Shown piece after piece: positions 42,203 to 51,165 of a stretch of DNA of 64,000 nt; positions within the stretch are counted from its first letter, which is position 1, and every line of letters starts with the position of its first letter. Source of the DNA: Microbacterium suaedae (GTDB taxonomy: Bacteria > Actinomycetota > Actinomycetes > Actinomycetales > Microbacteriaceae); NCBI RefSeq assembly GCF_003254645.1, contig NZ_PNFD01000004.1:62001-126000 (forward strand), written 5' to 3'. A program made the position numbers and the translations under genes. The notes under the pieces are model-generated. The model was not told where the DNA came from and ran no database searches. It worked only from the letters and a program-made list of their open reading frames with translations.

Positions 42203-43435
42203 TCAGGCCCTCACGACGGCGTGCTTCTGCACGAGCACGATGCCGCTCGGCGTCACCGCGAATCCGCGCGCGACATCGGCCTCGTGATCGACGCCGATCG
42301 ACGCGCCCGCCTCGACGACGACGTTCTTGTCGAGAATCGCGCGACGGATGGTCGCCCCCGGCTTGATGCGCGCGTCCTCGAACACGATCGCGTCGTTCAC
42401 GTGAGCACCGGATTCGACGATGCCGCCTGCGCTCAAGACGCTGCGTTCGATGTGCGCGCCCGAGATCACGCTCCCTGCCGCGACGATCGAGTCGATGACC
42501 GTGCTCAGCGTGCCGCGGGCGTCGCGCGTGAACTTCGCGGGCGGGAGATTCACCTGCTGGGTGAAGATCGGCCATTCCTGGTTGTAGAGATTGAACACGG
42601 GAAGCACCGAGATGAGGTCCTGGTGCGCCTCGAAGTACGAGTCGATCGTGCCGACATCCCGCCAATAGCTGTGGTCGCGCTCGGACGAGCCGGGAACCGA
42701 GTTGCGCACCATGTCGTAGACGCCGGCGGTGCCGCGCTCGACGAAGGCGGGGATGATGTCGCCGCCCATATCGTGCTTCGACTGCGCCTCGTCCCCGTCT
42801 GTAACGATCGCGTCGACGAGGGCGTCGGCCGTGAAGATGTAGTTGCCCATCGACGCAAGAACCTCGCCGGGCGAGTCGGGAAGCCCCGCCGGATCCTGCG
42901 GCTTCTCCCGGAAGCGATGGATGCACGTCGGATCGTCCGGATCCACCTCGATCACGCCGAACTGCTCGGCGAGCGAGATCGGCTGGCGGATCGCCGCGAC
43001 GGTCGCCTCGGCCCCCGAGTCGATGTGCGCCTCGAGCATCTGGGAGAAGTCCATGCGGTAGACGTGGTCGGCGCCGACGACCGCGATGTAGTCGGGCCGT
43101 TCATCGTGAATGAGATTGAGGTTCTGCAGGATCGCGTCGGCGGATCCCTGGAACCATCGTTTGCCGAGCCGCTGCTGCGCCGGAACGGACGCGATGTAGG
43201 AACCCAGCAGCCCGTTCGTGTTCCAGACCTGCGAGATGTGCCTGTCGAGGCTGTGGGACTTGTACTGCGTCAGCACGACGATCTGGCGCAGCCCCGAGTT
43301 GATGAGGTTCGAGAGCGCGAAGTCGATGAGTCGGTACTGGGCTCCGAACGGCACCGCGGGTTTCGCGCGAAGCTCCGTCAGAGGCATGAGCCGCTTTCCC
43401 TCGCCGCCGGCGAGCACGATTCCGAAGAGCTTCAT
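42203..43435 (-). CDS. glgC: Glucose-1-phosphate adenylyltransferase (ADP-glucose pyrophosphorylase)
   Basis: Makes ADP-glucose from ATP and glucose-1-phosphate for glycogen or maltose-1-phosphate synthesis, 410 residues. [16 protein letters not shown] is the nucleotide-binding loop and [19 protein letters not shown] the substrate loop; the C-terminal left-handed beta helix (about 290-400) has the hexapeptide repeats [16 protein letters not shown] chose ATG 43435 rather than the GTG two codons upstream because a TACGGT hexamer lies exactly six bases before it. It is divergent from glgA, the next enzyme. Confidence 0.95.
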   Translation of the reverse strand: MKLFGIVLAGGEGKRLMPLTELRAKPAVPFGAQYRLIDFALSNLINSGLRQIVVLTQYKSHSLDRHISQVWNTNGLLGSYIASVPAQQRLGKRWFQGSADAILQNLNLIHDERPDYIAVVGADHVYRMDFSQMLEAHIDSGAEATVAAIRQPISLAEQFGVIEVDPDDPTCIHRFREKPQDPAGLPDSPGEVLASMGNYIFTADALVDAIVTDGDEAQSKHDMGGDIIPAFVERGTAGVYDMVRNSVPGSSERDHSYWRDVGTIDSYFEAHQDLISVLPVFNLYNQEWPIFTQQVNLPPAKFTRDARGTLSTVIDSIVAAGSVISGAHIERSVLSAGGIVESGAHVNDAIVFEDARIKPGATIRRAILDKNVVVEAGASIGVDHEADVARGFAVTPSGIVLVQKHAVVRA

Positions 43436-43441
43436 GGCCAC

Positions 43442-43447
43442 ACCGTA
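43442..43447 (-). promoter_or_regulatory. -10 hexamer of a predicted leaderless glgC promoter
   Basis: Minus-strand TACGGT, six bases (GTGGCC), then the ATG at 43435. Confidence 0.5.
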
Positions 43448-43532
43448 GGACGATCGCGCTCCCAGAACCAGACCCCTTCGCGCGACGATCTGCGCGGCTC
43501 CTCCGGGGGTTCCTCTGGGGGCATCGCGGGTC

Positions 43533-43538
43533 TAGGTT
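43533..43538 (+). promoter_or_regulatory. -10 hexamer of a predicted leaderless glgA promoter
   Basis: TAGGTT, seven bases (GAGGGGC), then the ATG at 43546. The GAGG could also act as a very short-spaced ribosome site, so the leaderless reading is less certain here. Confidence 0.45.
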
Positions 43539-43545
43539 GAGGGGC

Positions 43546-44742
43546 ATGCGAGTCGACGTCCTCTCCCGCGAGTATCCCCCCGAGGTGTATGGCGGCGCTG
43601 GCGTCCACGTCGCCGAGCTGGTGAAGGCGCTGCGTGCGGGAGGGGTCGACACGGTCGTGCGCACCTTCGGCGCCGAACGGGACGAGCCGGGCACATTCGC
43701 CTACGGCACGCCCGACAATCTCGCCGAGGCGAACGGCGCGCTGCAGGCGATGGGCACCGACCTCGCGATCGCGCACAACGTCGCCGGCGCCGACCTTGTG
43801 CACTCGCACACGTGGTACGCGAACTTCGCGGGCCGTATCGCGAAGCTCCTGCACGGGATCCCGCACATCGCAACCGCGCACAGCCTCGAGCCCCTGCGCC
43901 CGTGGAAGGCCGAGCAGCTCGGCGGCGGATACCGGCTCACGAGCTGGATCGAACGCGAGGCCCTCGGCGACGCCGATGCGATCGTCGCCGTCAGCGAGGG
44001 CATGCGCCGCGATCTGCTGCGCGTCTATCCGGATCTCGACCCCGGGCGCGTTCAGGTGATCTACAACGGCATCGACCTCGACGGGTGGAGCCGTGTCGAC
44101 GATGGCGACGCCGTGCGCGCCCTCGGCGTCGACCCCGACCGCCCATCAGTCGTCTTCGTCGGCCGGATCACGCGGCAGAAGGGGCTCCCCTATCTGCTGC
44201 GCGCCGCCCGGCTGCTTCCGCCCGAGGTGCAGCTCGTGCTGTGCGCGGGCGCCCCCGACACGGCCGAGATCATGGCTGAGGTCGAGGGGCTCGTCTCCGA
44301 GCTCCGCGGGCGACGCGACGGCGTGGTCTGGATCGATCGTCACCTGCCGCGACCCGAACTGTGCGCGCTGCTCAGCGCCGCGACGACGTTCGTGTGCCCG
44401 TCGGTGTACGAGCCGCTCGGCATCGTGAATCTCGAGGCGATGGCCTGCGGTCTCCCCGTCGTCGGAACGCGCACGGGCGGGATCCCGGAGGTCGTCGCCG
44501 ACGGCGTGACCGGAACGATCGTGCCGATCGAACAGCTCGACGACGGCACGGGCACGCCGCTCGACCCCGATCGATTCGTCGCCGACCTCGCCGAAGCCCT
44601 GACCGAGATGGTCTCCGACCCCGAGAGGGCGCGCGCGCTCGGCGCCGCGGGCCGCGAGCGCGCCGAGCGCGAGTTCTCGTGGACGACGATCGCCGCCCGC
44701 ACGCGCGCGCTCTATGCGGACGTGCTCGCGGACGGACTCTGA
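43546..44742 (+). CDS. glgA: GT4 glycogen synthase / maltose-1-phosphate synthase (actinobacterial GlgA/GlgM)
   Basis: GT-B glycosyltransferase of 398 residues using ADP-glucose. SREYPPEVYGGAGVHVAEL forms the N-terminal acceptor loop; VGRITRQKG binds phosphate, and PSVYEPLGIVNLEAMACG holds the Glu-x7-Glu motif of retaining enzymes. In Mycobacterium the orthologue (Rv1212c) was shown to make maltose-1-phosphate from ADP-glucose and glucose-1-phosphate, feeding GlgE, so GlgM is an equally good name. The upstream TTG in the same frame was rejected in favour of ATG 43546. The divergent pairing with glgC is the standard arrangement. Confidence 0.93.
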   Translation: MRVDVLSREYPPEVYGGAGVHVAELVKALRAGGVDTVVRTFGAERDEPGTFAYGTPDNLAEANGALQAMGTDLAIAHNVAGADLVHSHTWYANFAGRIAKLLHGIPHIATAHSLEPLRPWKAEQLGGGYRLTSWIEREALGDADAIVAVSEGMRRDLLRVYPDLDPGRVQVIYNGIDLDGWSRVDDGDAVRALGVDPDRPSVVFVGRITRQKGLPYLLRAARLLPPEVQLVLCAGAPDTAEIMAEVEGLVSELRGRRDGVVWIDRHLPRPELCALLSAATTFVCPSVYEPLGIVNLEAMACGLPVVGTRTGGIPEVVADGVTGTIVPIEQLDDGTGTPLDPDRFVADLAEALTEMVSDPERARALGAAGRERAEREFSWTTIAARTRALYADVLADGL

Positions 44743-44749
44743 ACCGGTA

Positions 44750-45421
44750 TCACCGGCGCAGGACGCGGCGCGCGAGCGCGTTGCCGATGGCCTGGACGAT
44801 CTGCGTCACGATGATGATCGCGACGAGGGCGCTGAGGATGACGACCCAGTCGTTCTGGCGCTGTCCGTAGGCGATCGCCCAGTTTCCGATGCCCAGACCG
44901 CCGATCATGCCGGCGACCGCCGACATGTCGATGATCGCGATCGTCGCGAAGGTGTAGCCGAGGATGAGCGGTCCGAGCCCCTCGGGCAGCATCACGGTGA
45001 GGATGATGCGCCACGGGCCCGCGCCCATCGCCCGCGCGGCCTCGATGACGCCGTCGTCGACCGTCACGAGGTTCTGCTCGACGATGCGCGCAACGCCGAA
45101 CGTCGCGGCGACCGAGATCGCGAAGATCGCCGCCGTGTTGCCGATGCCCGTGCCGAGGACGATGCGTCCGAGCGGCTGCAGGACGCCGAGCAGGATGATG
45201 AACGGGATCGGCCGGAAGACGTTCACGAGCAGGTTCAGCGTGCCGTAGACGAGCGACTGCTGCAGGATCCCGCCCCGGCGCGTGACGGTGAGGGCGACGC
45301 CCACGATGAGCCCGGCGACGCCGCCGAAGACGAGGGCCGCCGAGACGAGCCACAGCGTGATGCCCGTCTGCTCGAGGATGTCGGGGAGGATGGCGACGAT
45401 GTCGCTCTGGAGGTCGCTCAC
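44750..45421 (-). CDS. metI: Methionine ABC transporter permease MetI
   Basis: Five-helix permease of 223 residues of the D/L-methionine uptake system. The coupling loop is VIEAARAMGAGPWRIILTVMLPEG, and SAVAGMIGGLGIGNWAI is conserved in MetI. The start is GTG 45421, overlapping the metN stop (GTGA). It is the last gene of metQNI and convergent with glgA, with stops seven bases apart. Confidence 0.95.
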   Translation of the reverse strand: MSDLQSDIVAILPDILEQTGITLWLVSAALVFGGVAGLIVGVALTVTRRGGILQQSLVYGTLNLLVNVFRPIPFIILLGVLQPLGRIVLGTGIGNTAAIFAISVAATFGVARIVEQNLVTVDDGVIEAARAMGAGPWRIILTVMLPEGLGPLILGYTFATIAIIDMSAVAGMIGGLGIGNWAIAYGQRQNDWVVILSALVAIIIVTQIVQAIGNALARRVLRR

Positions 45422-46449
45422 GCCGTCACCTCCGAGATCGTCACGCCGGACCCGATCGATCCGATCGCCTCGCGCACCGCCTGCTCGTCGCCGCGCACGG
45501 CGATCGTCAGCAGCCCGTAGACGCGACCCTGAATGTCGTCGACGCCCCCGTGCACGAGATTGAAGTCGACACCGGCCCGCGCGAGCGCACCGAAGACGCG
45601 CGCCTCAGAGACGCCCTCGTCGGTGAACGAGATCGTGAAGAGCCGCCCCTCGTGCTTCTTCCGCAGCTCGACGAGCGCGTCGCCCTCCGGCAGGGCGCGC
45701 ACGACCGTTCGCACGAAGCGCGTCGCCGTATCGGTGCGCGGACGGGTGAACACGTCGTACGTCTCGCCCGACTCGACGACGCGACCGCGTTCCATCACCG
45801 CCACACGACTCGCGATGCGGGCGATGACGTCCATCTCGTGCGCGATGACGACGATCGTGATGCCGAGCTCGCGATTGACGCGCGAGAGCAGCTCGAGCAC
45901 CTCGTCGGTCGTGTCGGGGTCGAGCGCGCTCGTCGCCTCGTCGGCAAGGAGGATCGCGGGATCCGCCGCGAGCGCCCGCGCGATACCGACGCGCTGCTGC
46001 TGTCCGCCGGACAGCTGCTCAGGGTAGGCATCGGCGCGATCGGCGAGCCCGACGAACTCAAGCAGCTCCGAGACGCGGCGCGCGCGTTCGGCACGAGGCA
46101 CGCGCGCGACCTCGAGCGGATATGCGACGTTGCCGCGGATCGTGCGCGAGCGCAGCAGGTTGAACCGCTGGAAGATCATGCCGATCCCCTGCCGCAGGTG
46201 CCGCAGCCGCCGCGGCGAGATCGCGGCGATGTCGACGCCGTCGATGTCGATGGATCCGCTCGTCACGGGCTCGAGACCGTTCATGAGTCGCACGAGCGTG
46301 GACTTGCCCGCGCCCGAGTACCCGATGATCCCGAACACGTCGCCGCGCTCGATCTCGAGCGACACCCCGTCGACGGCCGTGACAGCCTCGCCTCCCCGCG
46401 AACGTGGCGGGTAGGTCTTCGTCACGTCCCTCAGCGTGATGTGCGGCAT
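45418..46449 (-). CDS. metN: Methionine ABC transporter ATP-binding protein MetN
   Basis: ATPase of 343 residues. Walker A GYSGAGKST, signature LSGGQQQR, Walker B ILLADEATSALDP. The C-terminal NIL domain (about 265-343; RLFTISFTDEGVSEARVFGAL) senses methionine and inhibits transport in E. coli MetN. The linker before GGEAVTAVDGVSLEI carries an unusual PPRSRGGE insertion. It lies 13 bases after metQ. Confidence 0.95.
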   Translation of the reverse strand: MPHITLRDVTKTYPPRSRGGEAVTAVDGVSLEIERGDVFGIIGYSGAGKSTLVRLMNGLEPVTSGSIDIDGVDIAAISPRRLRHLRQGIGMIFQRFNLLRSRTIRGNVAYPLEVARVPRAERARRVSELLEFVGLADRADAYPEQLSGGQQQRVGIARALAADPAILLADEATSALDPDTTDEVLELLSRVNRELGITIVVIAHEMDVIARIASRVAVMERGRVVESGETYDVFTRPRTDTATRFVRTVVRALPEGDALVELRKKHEGRLFTISFTDEGVSEARVFGALARAGVDFNLVHGGVDDIQGRVYGLLTIAVRGDEQAVREAIGSIGSGVTISEVTA

Positions 46450-46462
46450 GTGCGGCGGCTCG

Positions 46463-47371
46463 TCACTCGCCCGCGGCGCGGACCTGCTCCTCGACCTCGG
46501 CGAGCGAGGCCTGCAGCTCGTCCTTCGGCGTCGTCGCGACGACGGCCGTCCCCCCGCTGACCTGGATGACGCCCTCGAGCACCTCGTCGTTCGCCTGGTA
46601 GATCTCGACGAGCTGGTTCAGCACCTCGTCGTCGACATCGTCGGCGCGGGTCGCGAAGATGTTCACGTACGGACGGGCCGACGGATCCGCGGGGTCGTCC
46701 GTCGCGATGGCGTCCTCACTCGTGAGGCCGGCGCTCTCGAGGAAGTCGTTGTTGATCACGGCTGCGGCCGCGTCGGGAAGCGACGGGGCGATGAGCGCCG
46801 CGTCGAGGCCCTTCACCTCGACCGCCGATTCGTCCTCGATCACGTCGTCGAGCGTCGAGAACGGGCTGCCGCCCTCCTCGAGGGTGATGAGGCCGGACGA
46901 CTGCAGAAGCAGAAGGGCCCGCGCCTGGTTCGTCGTGTCGTTCGGGACGAGAACCGTCTCGCCCTCGGGAATGTCGGCGACGTCGCCGTACTCGGCCGAG
47001 TACAGGCCGAGCGGGTAGGTCACGGTCGCACCGATGGGCTGGAGGTCCTTGCCCGCCGAGACGTTGTAGTCGGCGAGGTAGATGATGTGCTGGAACTGGT
47101 TGATGTCCAGCTCGCCCTCCGCGAGCGCCGGGTTGGGCTGCGTGTACTCGGTGAAGTCGACCAGCTCGACCGCGATGTCCTCGTCGGCCGCGGCATCGAC
47201 GAAGACGTCCCAGTACGCATCGCTCGCGCCCACGACCCCCATGCGCACCGGATTCGACTCGCTTCCGAGGGCGGCGGCGTCGGAATCGTCGGAGGCGCCG
47301 GAAGCGCATCCGGCGAGCGCGAGAACGGCGACGGCGGACAGGGAGGCCACGGTGCGGGCGCGGAAGGTCAT
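46463..47371 (-). CDS. metQ: Methionine-binding lipoprotein MetQ
   Basis: NlpA-family lipoprotein of 302 residues. The lipobox is VLALAGCAS. The mature part shows VRMGVVGASDAYWDV, DFTEYTQPNPALAEGELDINQFQH and PNDTTNQARALLLLQ, all typical of MetQ. The ATG at 47371 is set by GAGGAGTTTCATC. It heads the metQNI operon. I looked for an S-box or similar leader and saw none; the 120-base upstream gap contains only the sseB-side terminator. Confidence 0.93.
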   Translation of the reverse strand: MTFRARTVASLSAVAVLALAGCASGASDDSDAAALGSESNPVRMGVVGASDAYWDVFVDAAADEDIAVELVDFTEYTQPNPALAEGELDINQFQHIIYLADYNVSAGKDLQPIGATVTYPLGLYSAEYGDVADIPEGETVLVPNDTTNQARALLLLQSSGLITLEEGGSPFSTLDDVIEDESAVEVKGLDAALIAPSLPDAAAAVINNDFLESAGLTSEDAIATDDPADPSARPYVNIFATRADDVDDEVLNQLVEIYQANDEVLEGVIQVSGGTAVVATTPKDELQASLAEVEEQVRAAGE

Positions 47372-47451
47372 GATGAAACTCCTCGGGTCAAGGATCATCG
47401 ACTGTACGCAAGCGCGAGGGCGCGAGGCGAACCATCCCGACATACGGCGCA

Positions 47452-47480
47452 ATGCGCGGGCGGTGGCCCCGCCCGCGCAT
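47452..47480 (-). terminator. Terminator hairpin after the SseB-like gene
   Basis: A perfect 12-bp stem (ATGCGCGGGCGG) with the five-base loop TGGCC, starting 12 bases after the SseB-like stop and before the metQ leader. Confidence 0.8.
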
Positions 47481-47492
47481 CATGTCTCGCTG

Positions 47493-48656
47493 TCAGATCT
47501 GCGTGTCGAGGCCCGTGTCATCCGCTTCGTCGGCGAGGGCGAGTACGGGGTCGAGCTCCTCACGCGTGAGCGTCATGAGGGGGCCCGCGGGGTCGATGAG
47601 GATGCCGCCGAGCTCGGGGTGGTCGACGAGCACCTTCGCGACCTTCTCGACACCGAACGGCAATGCGCGCTCGCTGCGCCCCTGGGCCACGACCTCGAGG
47701 GGGTGCGAGTACACCTGCAGCAGGCGCGTGCCGTTCGCGAGGCGGGCCTCCGCGATCCCCATCTTCTTCTCGTCCTTCGGCGACGGCCCGACGGCGACCC
47801 ACAGCGGGGGGCGTTCGGAAAGGATCGACGCGACCTTCTTCGGCGTGTCGGTCTCGCGCGGCTGCGCGAGCGCCGATTTGACGCGCAGATTCGGATCGGC
47901 CTGCTCGCGCGCTCGTTCGAGGACCTCGCGCGGGAGCACGATGCGATGCGGACCCGATGCGTTGTCGACGATGAGGCCGTCGAAGCCGTTGTCGATCATG
48001 TGCCCCAGAATCATGGGAACGGGCTGCGCAACCGCCGAGGTCTGCGCATTGCCGTCGGCCTGGACGGCGGCGCGCAGTGCCTTGCCCGAGCTGAAGACCA
48101 GCATGTAGCTCTTGTCTCCGTTGCGCGCGACGCCGAACGAGAGGGTGGCCTTGCCGTTCTCCTGCATCTGCTCGCGGACATCGCCCGTGACGCGCAGGAA
48201 GACGTGCCCCTGCATCAGCTGACGGGCAACGCCGAGAAGCTGCTGCGGCGTGGGCTTCTCGGGAAGGGACGCGAGCGCGTCGCGCAGCAGCGTGTTGTCG
48301 CGCAGCCCCTTCACGGTCTCGATGTCGTTCGGCGGGGCGGCGGGCGCGAGGGGCAGCTCGCGCGGCGGCACGGGGCGGCCGCCCTGCGGGGCCGGGGTGG
48401 GCTGCGGCGAGGGCTGCTCCTGACGCGGCTTCTTCTCGTCGGGCGAACCGACCTCGGGGCCGGAGGGCGCGCCGACGCCCTGGAAGGACGAGAACGAGAT
48501 GTTGACGCCCGGGGCAGCGCTCTCATCCTGCGGAGCTTCGGCCGAGGCATCCGCCGCCGAGCCTTCCTCCGCGGGCGCCTGGGGCTCCTCGCGCTGCGGA
48601 TCGACCGATCCGTCGTCGTCGCCGTCGGACTTCTTCTTGCGCGAGAAAAGACCCAT
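47493..48656 (-). CDS. SseB-domain protein with disordered acidic/Pro-rich N terminus
   Basis: Protein of 387 residues. Residues 1-110 are low complexity, starting MGLFSRKKKSDGDDDG and rich in Glu, Pro, Ala and Gln. About 125-370 contains two SseB-like segments (GHVFLRVTGDV, YMLVFSSGKALRAAV; LWVAVGPSPKDEKKMG, LPFGVEKVAKVLVDHPELGGILIDPAG). The family is named after enhanced serine sensitivity in E. coli; the biochemical role is unknown. The start ATG is six bases after a TAGGCT hexamer. It follows pcrA on the same strand after a 52-base gap. Confidence 0.8.
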   Translation of the reverse strand: MGLFSRKKKSDGDDDGSVDPQREEPQAPAEEGSAADASAEAPQDESAAPGVNISFSSFQGVGAPSGPEVGSPDEKKPRQEQPSPQPTPAPQGGRPVPPRELPLAPAAPPNDIETVKGLRDNTLLRDALASLPEKPTPQQLLGVARQLMQGHVFLRVTGDVREQMQENGKATLSFGVARNGDKSYMLVFSSGKALRAAVQADGNAQTSAVAQPVPMILGHMIDNGFDGLIVDNASGPHRIVLPREVLERAREQADPNLRVKSALAQPRETDTPKKVASILSERPPLWVAVGPSPKDEKKMGIAEARLANGTRLLQVYSHPLEVVAQGRSERALPFGVEKVAKVLVDHPELGGILIDPAGPLMTLTREELDPVLALADEADDTGLDTQI

Positions 48657-48662
48657 GCGCCC

Positions 48663-48668
48663 AGCCTA
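48663..48668 (-). promoter_or_regulatory. -10 hexamer of a predicted leaderless promoter for the SseB-like gene
   Basis: Minus-strand TAGGCT, six bases (GGGCGC), then the ATG at 48656. No ribosome site is present. Confidence 0.5.
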
Positions 48669-48708
48669 CGTCCGTCTCTCCAGGGGCGTCACATCCAGCG
48701 GCGACGCG

Positions 48709-51093
48709 TCAGAGCTTCTCGATCGGCGCAACCTTGATCAGCAGCTTCTTCGCCCCAGCCTCCTCGAAACGCACGTGCGCGATGCGCTTCGCACCCTGGC
48801 CTGTCACGACATCGACCACGCCCTCACCGAAGTCGTCGTGGCGGATCCGGTCACCGGCCGCGAGCTCGAGGTCACCGTTGTCGCGCACCTTGCCCGTCAC
48901 GCGATTGGAGAACTCGGCGAGCGACGAAGACGTGCCCTTCGACTCGAGGGGGCGCGCGCCCCATCGGTTCTCTCTGGGGCGCACGGCGTTGAGCGCGCGC
49001 GACTGCGTGCCGCCACGCGAATTGACGTCGCCCGGCGATTGACGCCAGTCGATGAGGCCGGCCGGGATCTCCTGCAGGAAACGGCTGGGCATCGCGACCG
49101 AGACCTCACCGAACTGCGCGCGCGTCATGGCCAGCGAGAGAAACAGTCGCTTGCGGGCGCGCGTGATGCCGACGTAGAACAGGCGCCGCTCCTCCTGCGG
49201 CCCCCCGGGCTCCCCCGCGGCGATGCGATGCGGAATGAGGTCTTCTTCGACGCCCGTGAGAAAGACGACGTCGAACTCGAGCCCCTTCGCGGTGTGCAGG
49301 GTCATCAGCGAGACGGTCCCCGATGCGTCGTCGATGTCGTCGCTGTCGGCGACGAGCGCCACCTCGGTGAGGAAGTCGATGATCGTTCCCTCGGGGTTGT
49401 TGCGCGCGAACTCGCGCGTCACCGCGACGAGCTCGTCGAGGTTCTCGACCCGCGCCTCGTCCTGCGGATCGCGCGATTGGCGCAGAACGTCGAGGTATCC
49501 CGACTTGTTCAGCAGCACCTGGAGCCCCTCGGCGACGGCACTCGGCGGGGCGGGATCGCCCGACGCCGGCAGCAGGATCTCCTGCGCCTCGCGCAGCACC
49601 GAATCGAGGTGAGAGAGCGCCTTCTGCAGCTTGGGACCGAGCCCGATCTCGCTGGCGTGACCGATCGCGTCACGGAAGGTGATGTCGTTGTCGGCCGCGA
49701 ACCGCGCGATGTTCGTCTCGGTGACAGCGCCGATGCCGCGCTTGGGCTTGTTGAGGATCCGCCGCACAGCCATCTCGTCGGCCGGGTTGACGACCGCGAC
49801 GAGGTACGCGAGTGCGTCCTTGATCTCGGCACGGTCGTAGAACTTCGTGCCGCCCATGATCCGGTACGGGATCGCCGAGCGGATGAAGATCTCTTCGAGC
49901 GCGCGCGACTGCGAGTTAGTGCGGTAGAACACAGCGACGTCGCTGTAGTCGACGCCGTCGCGGCGGAGCGAATCGATCTCGTCAGCGACGAACTGCGCCT
50001 CGTCGTGCTGCGAGTATCCGGTGAAGCCGACGACCGCCTTCCCCTCGCCCTGATCGGTCCAGAGCTTCTTGTCCTTACGGTCGAAGTTGTTGCGGATGAC
50101 CGCGTTCGCGGCGTCGAGGATGTTCTGGCTCGATCGATAGTTCTGCTCGAGGAGCACGACCTTCGCTCCCTCGAAGTCGCGTTCGAACTCGGTGATGTTG
50201 CGGATGTCCGCCCCGCGGAAGGCGTAGATCGACTGATCGGAGTCGCCCACGACCGTGAGGGAGGCCGGCTCGTCAGCCGCATCGGGCATCAGCGCGACCA
50301 TGCCGCCGCCCACATCGACGCTGTCTCCCTGGACGGGGCGCGTGAGCTCGCGGATCAGCTGATACTGCGCGTGGTTCGTGTCTTGATATTCGTCGACGAG
50401 GATGTGTCGGAACCGGCGGCGGTAGACGTCGGCAACCTGCGGGAACGCGCGGAACAGGAAAACCGTCTGCGCCAGCAGATCGTCGAAGTCGAACGCGTTC
50501 GCGCGGCGCAGGTGGCGGGCGTAGTCCTGGAACACCTCCGCGAACACGCGCTCGGCCGGGTCGTTCATATCGGCCTGACGTGAGTGAGCATCGGCGTCGA
50601 TCAGCTCGTTCTTGAGCTTCGAGATGCGGCTCTGCGTCGTCGCAGGCGTGAGCCCGTAGGCGTCGGCCTGATGCTCCTTCACGAGCCGCTTGAGCAGGGC
50701 GCGCACATCGCCCGAGTCGTAGATCGTGAATGCCTTCGTGAAGCCGAACTGCTCGGCCTCGCGACGCAGGATGCGCACGCAGGCCGAGTGGAACGTCGAG
50801 ATCCACATGCCCTTCGCCTGCTCGCCGACGAGCTCCTGGACGCGCTCACGCATCTCGCCCGCCGCCTTGTTCGTGAAGGTGATCGCGAGGATCTGGCTCG
50901 GCCAGGCGTCTCGGGCCCGCAGCAGCGACGCGATGCGGTGCGTGAGGACGCGAGTCTTCCCGGATCCCGCCCCCGCGACGATGAGCAGCGCACGTCCGCG
51001 ATACTCGACCGCCTCGCGCTGCTGCGCGTTCAGGCCGTCAAGAAGCGGATCGTGGTCGGATGGGACGAGGGGCGAGTCGGGTGCATCAGGCAT
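48709..51093 (-). CDS. pcrA: UvrD/PcrA-type ATP-dependent DNA helicase
   Basis: Superfamily 1 helicase of 794 residues for repair and plasmid/rolling-circle replication. It begins LNAQQREAVEYRGRALLIVAGAGSGKT (Q-motif and Walker A, bases 50935-51015); later come DEYQDTNHAQ (Walker B), GDSDQSIYAFRGA (motif III), LMTLHTAKGLEFD (motif V) and YVGITRARKRL (motif VI). The last 70 residues (RHDDFGEGVVDVVTGQG) form the PcrA Tudor-like RNA polymerase-binding tail. ATG 51093 is preferred over an open frame reaching 51126; a TAAACT hexamer lies ten bases upstream. It is divergent from the GntR gene. Confidence 0.95.
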   Translation of the reverse strand: MPDAPDSPLVPSDHDPLLDGLNAQQREAVEYRGRALLIVAGAGSGKTRVLTHRIASLLRARDAWPSQILAITFTNKAAGEMRERVQELVGEQAKGMWISTFHSACVRILRREAEQFGFTKAFTIYDSGDVRALLKRLVKEHQADAYGLTPATTQSRISKLKNELIDADAHSRQADMNDPAERVFAEVFQDYARHLRRANAFDFDDLLAQTVFLFRAFPQVADVYRRRFRHILVDEYQDTNHAQYQLIRELTRPVQGDSVDVGGGMVALMPDAADEPASLTVVGDSDQSIYAFRGADIRNITEFERDFEGAKVVLLEQNYRSSQNILDAANAVIRNNFDRKDKKLWTDQGEGKAVVGFTGYSQHDEAQFVADEIDSLRRDGVDYSDVAVFYRTNSQSRALEEIFIRSAIPYRIMGGTKFYDRAEIKDALAYLVAVVNPADEMAVRRILNKPKRGIGAVTETNIARFAADNDITFRDAIGHASEIGLGPKLQKALSHLDSVLREAQEILLPASGDPAPPSAVAEGLQVLLNKSGYLDVLRQSRDPQDEARVENLDELVAVTREFARNNPEGTIIDFLTEVALVADSDDIDDASGTVSLMTLHTAKGLEFDVVFLTGVEEDLIPHRIAAGEPGGPQEERRLFYVGITRARKRLFLSLAMTRAQFGEVSVAMPSRFLQEIPAGLIDWRQSPGDVNSRGGTQSRALNAVRPRENRWGARPLESKGTSSSLAEFSNRVTGKVRDNGDLELAAGDRIRHDDFGEGVVDVVTGQGAKRIAHVRFEEAGAKKLLIKVAPIEKL

Positions 51094-51165
51094 GGCCCGA
51101 TCGAGTTTATGAGAGACCCCTGACATTCAGCGGCGTAGTATCGCAAGAACAGCGACGGGAGAGCC

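Noticed and set aside
47372..47490. Possible SAM or methionine riboswitch before metQ
   Set aside because: The gap contains only the terminator of the SseB-like gene and a short leader; no conserved S-box or SAM-II/SAM-IV elements were recognised.
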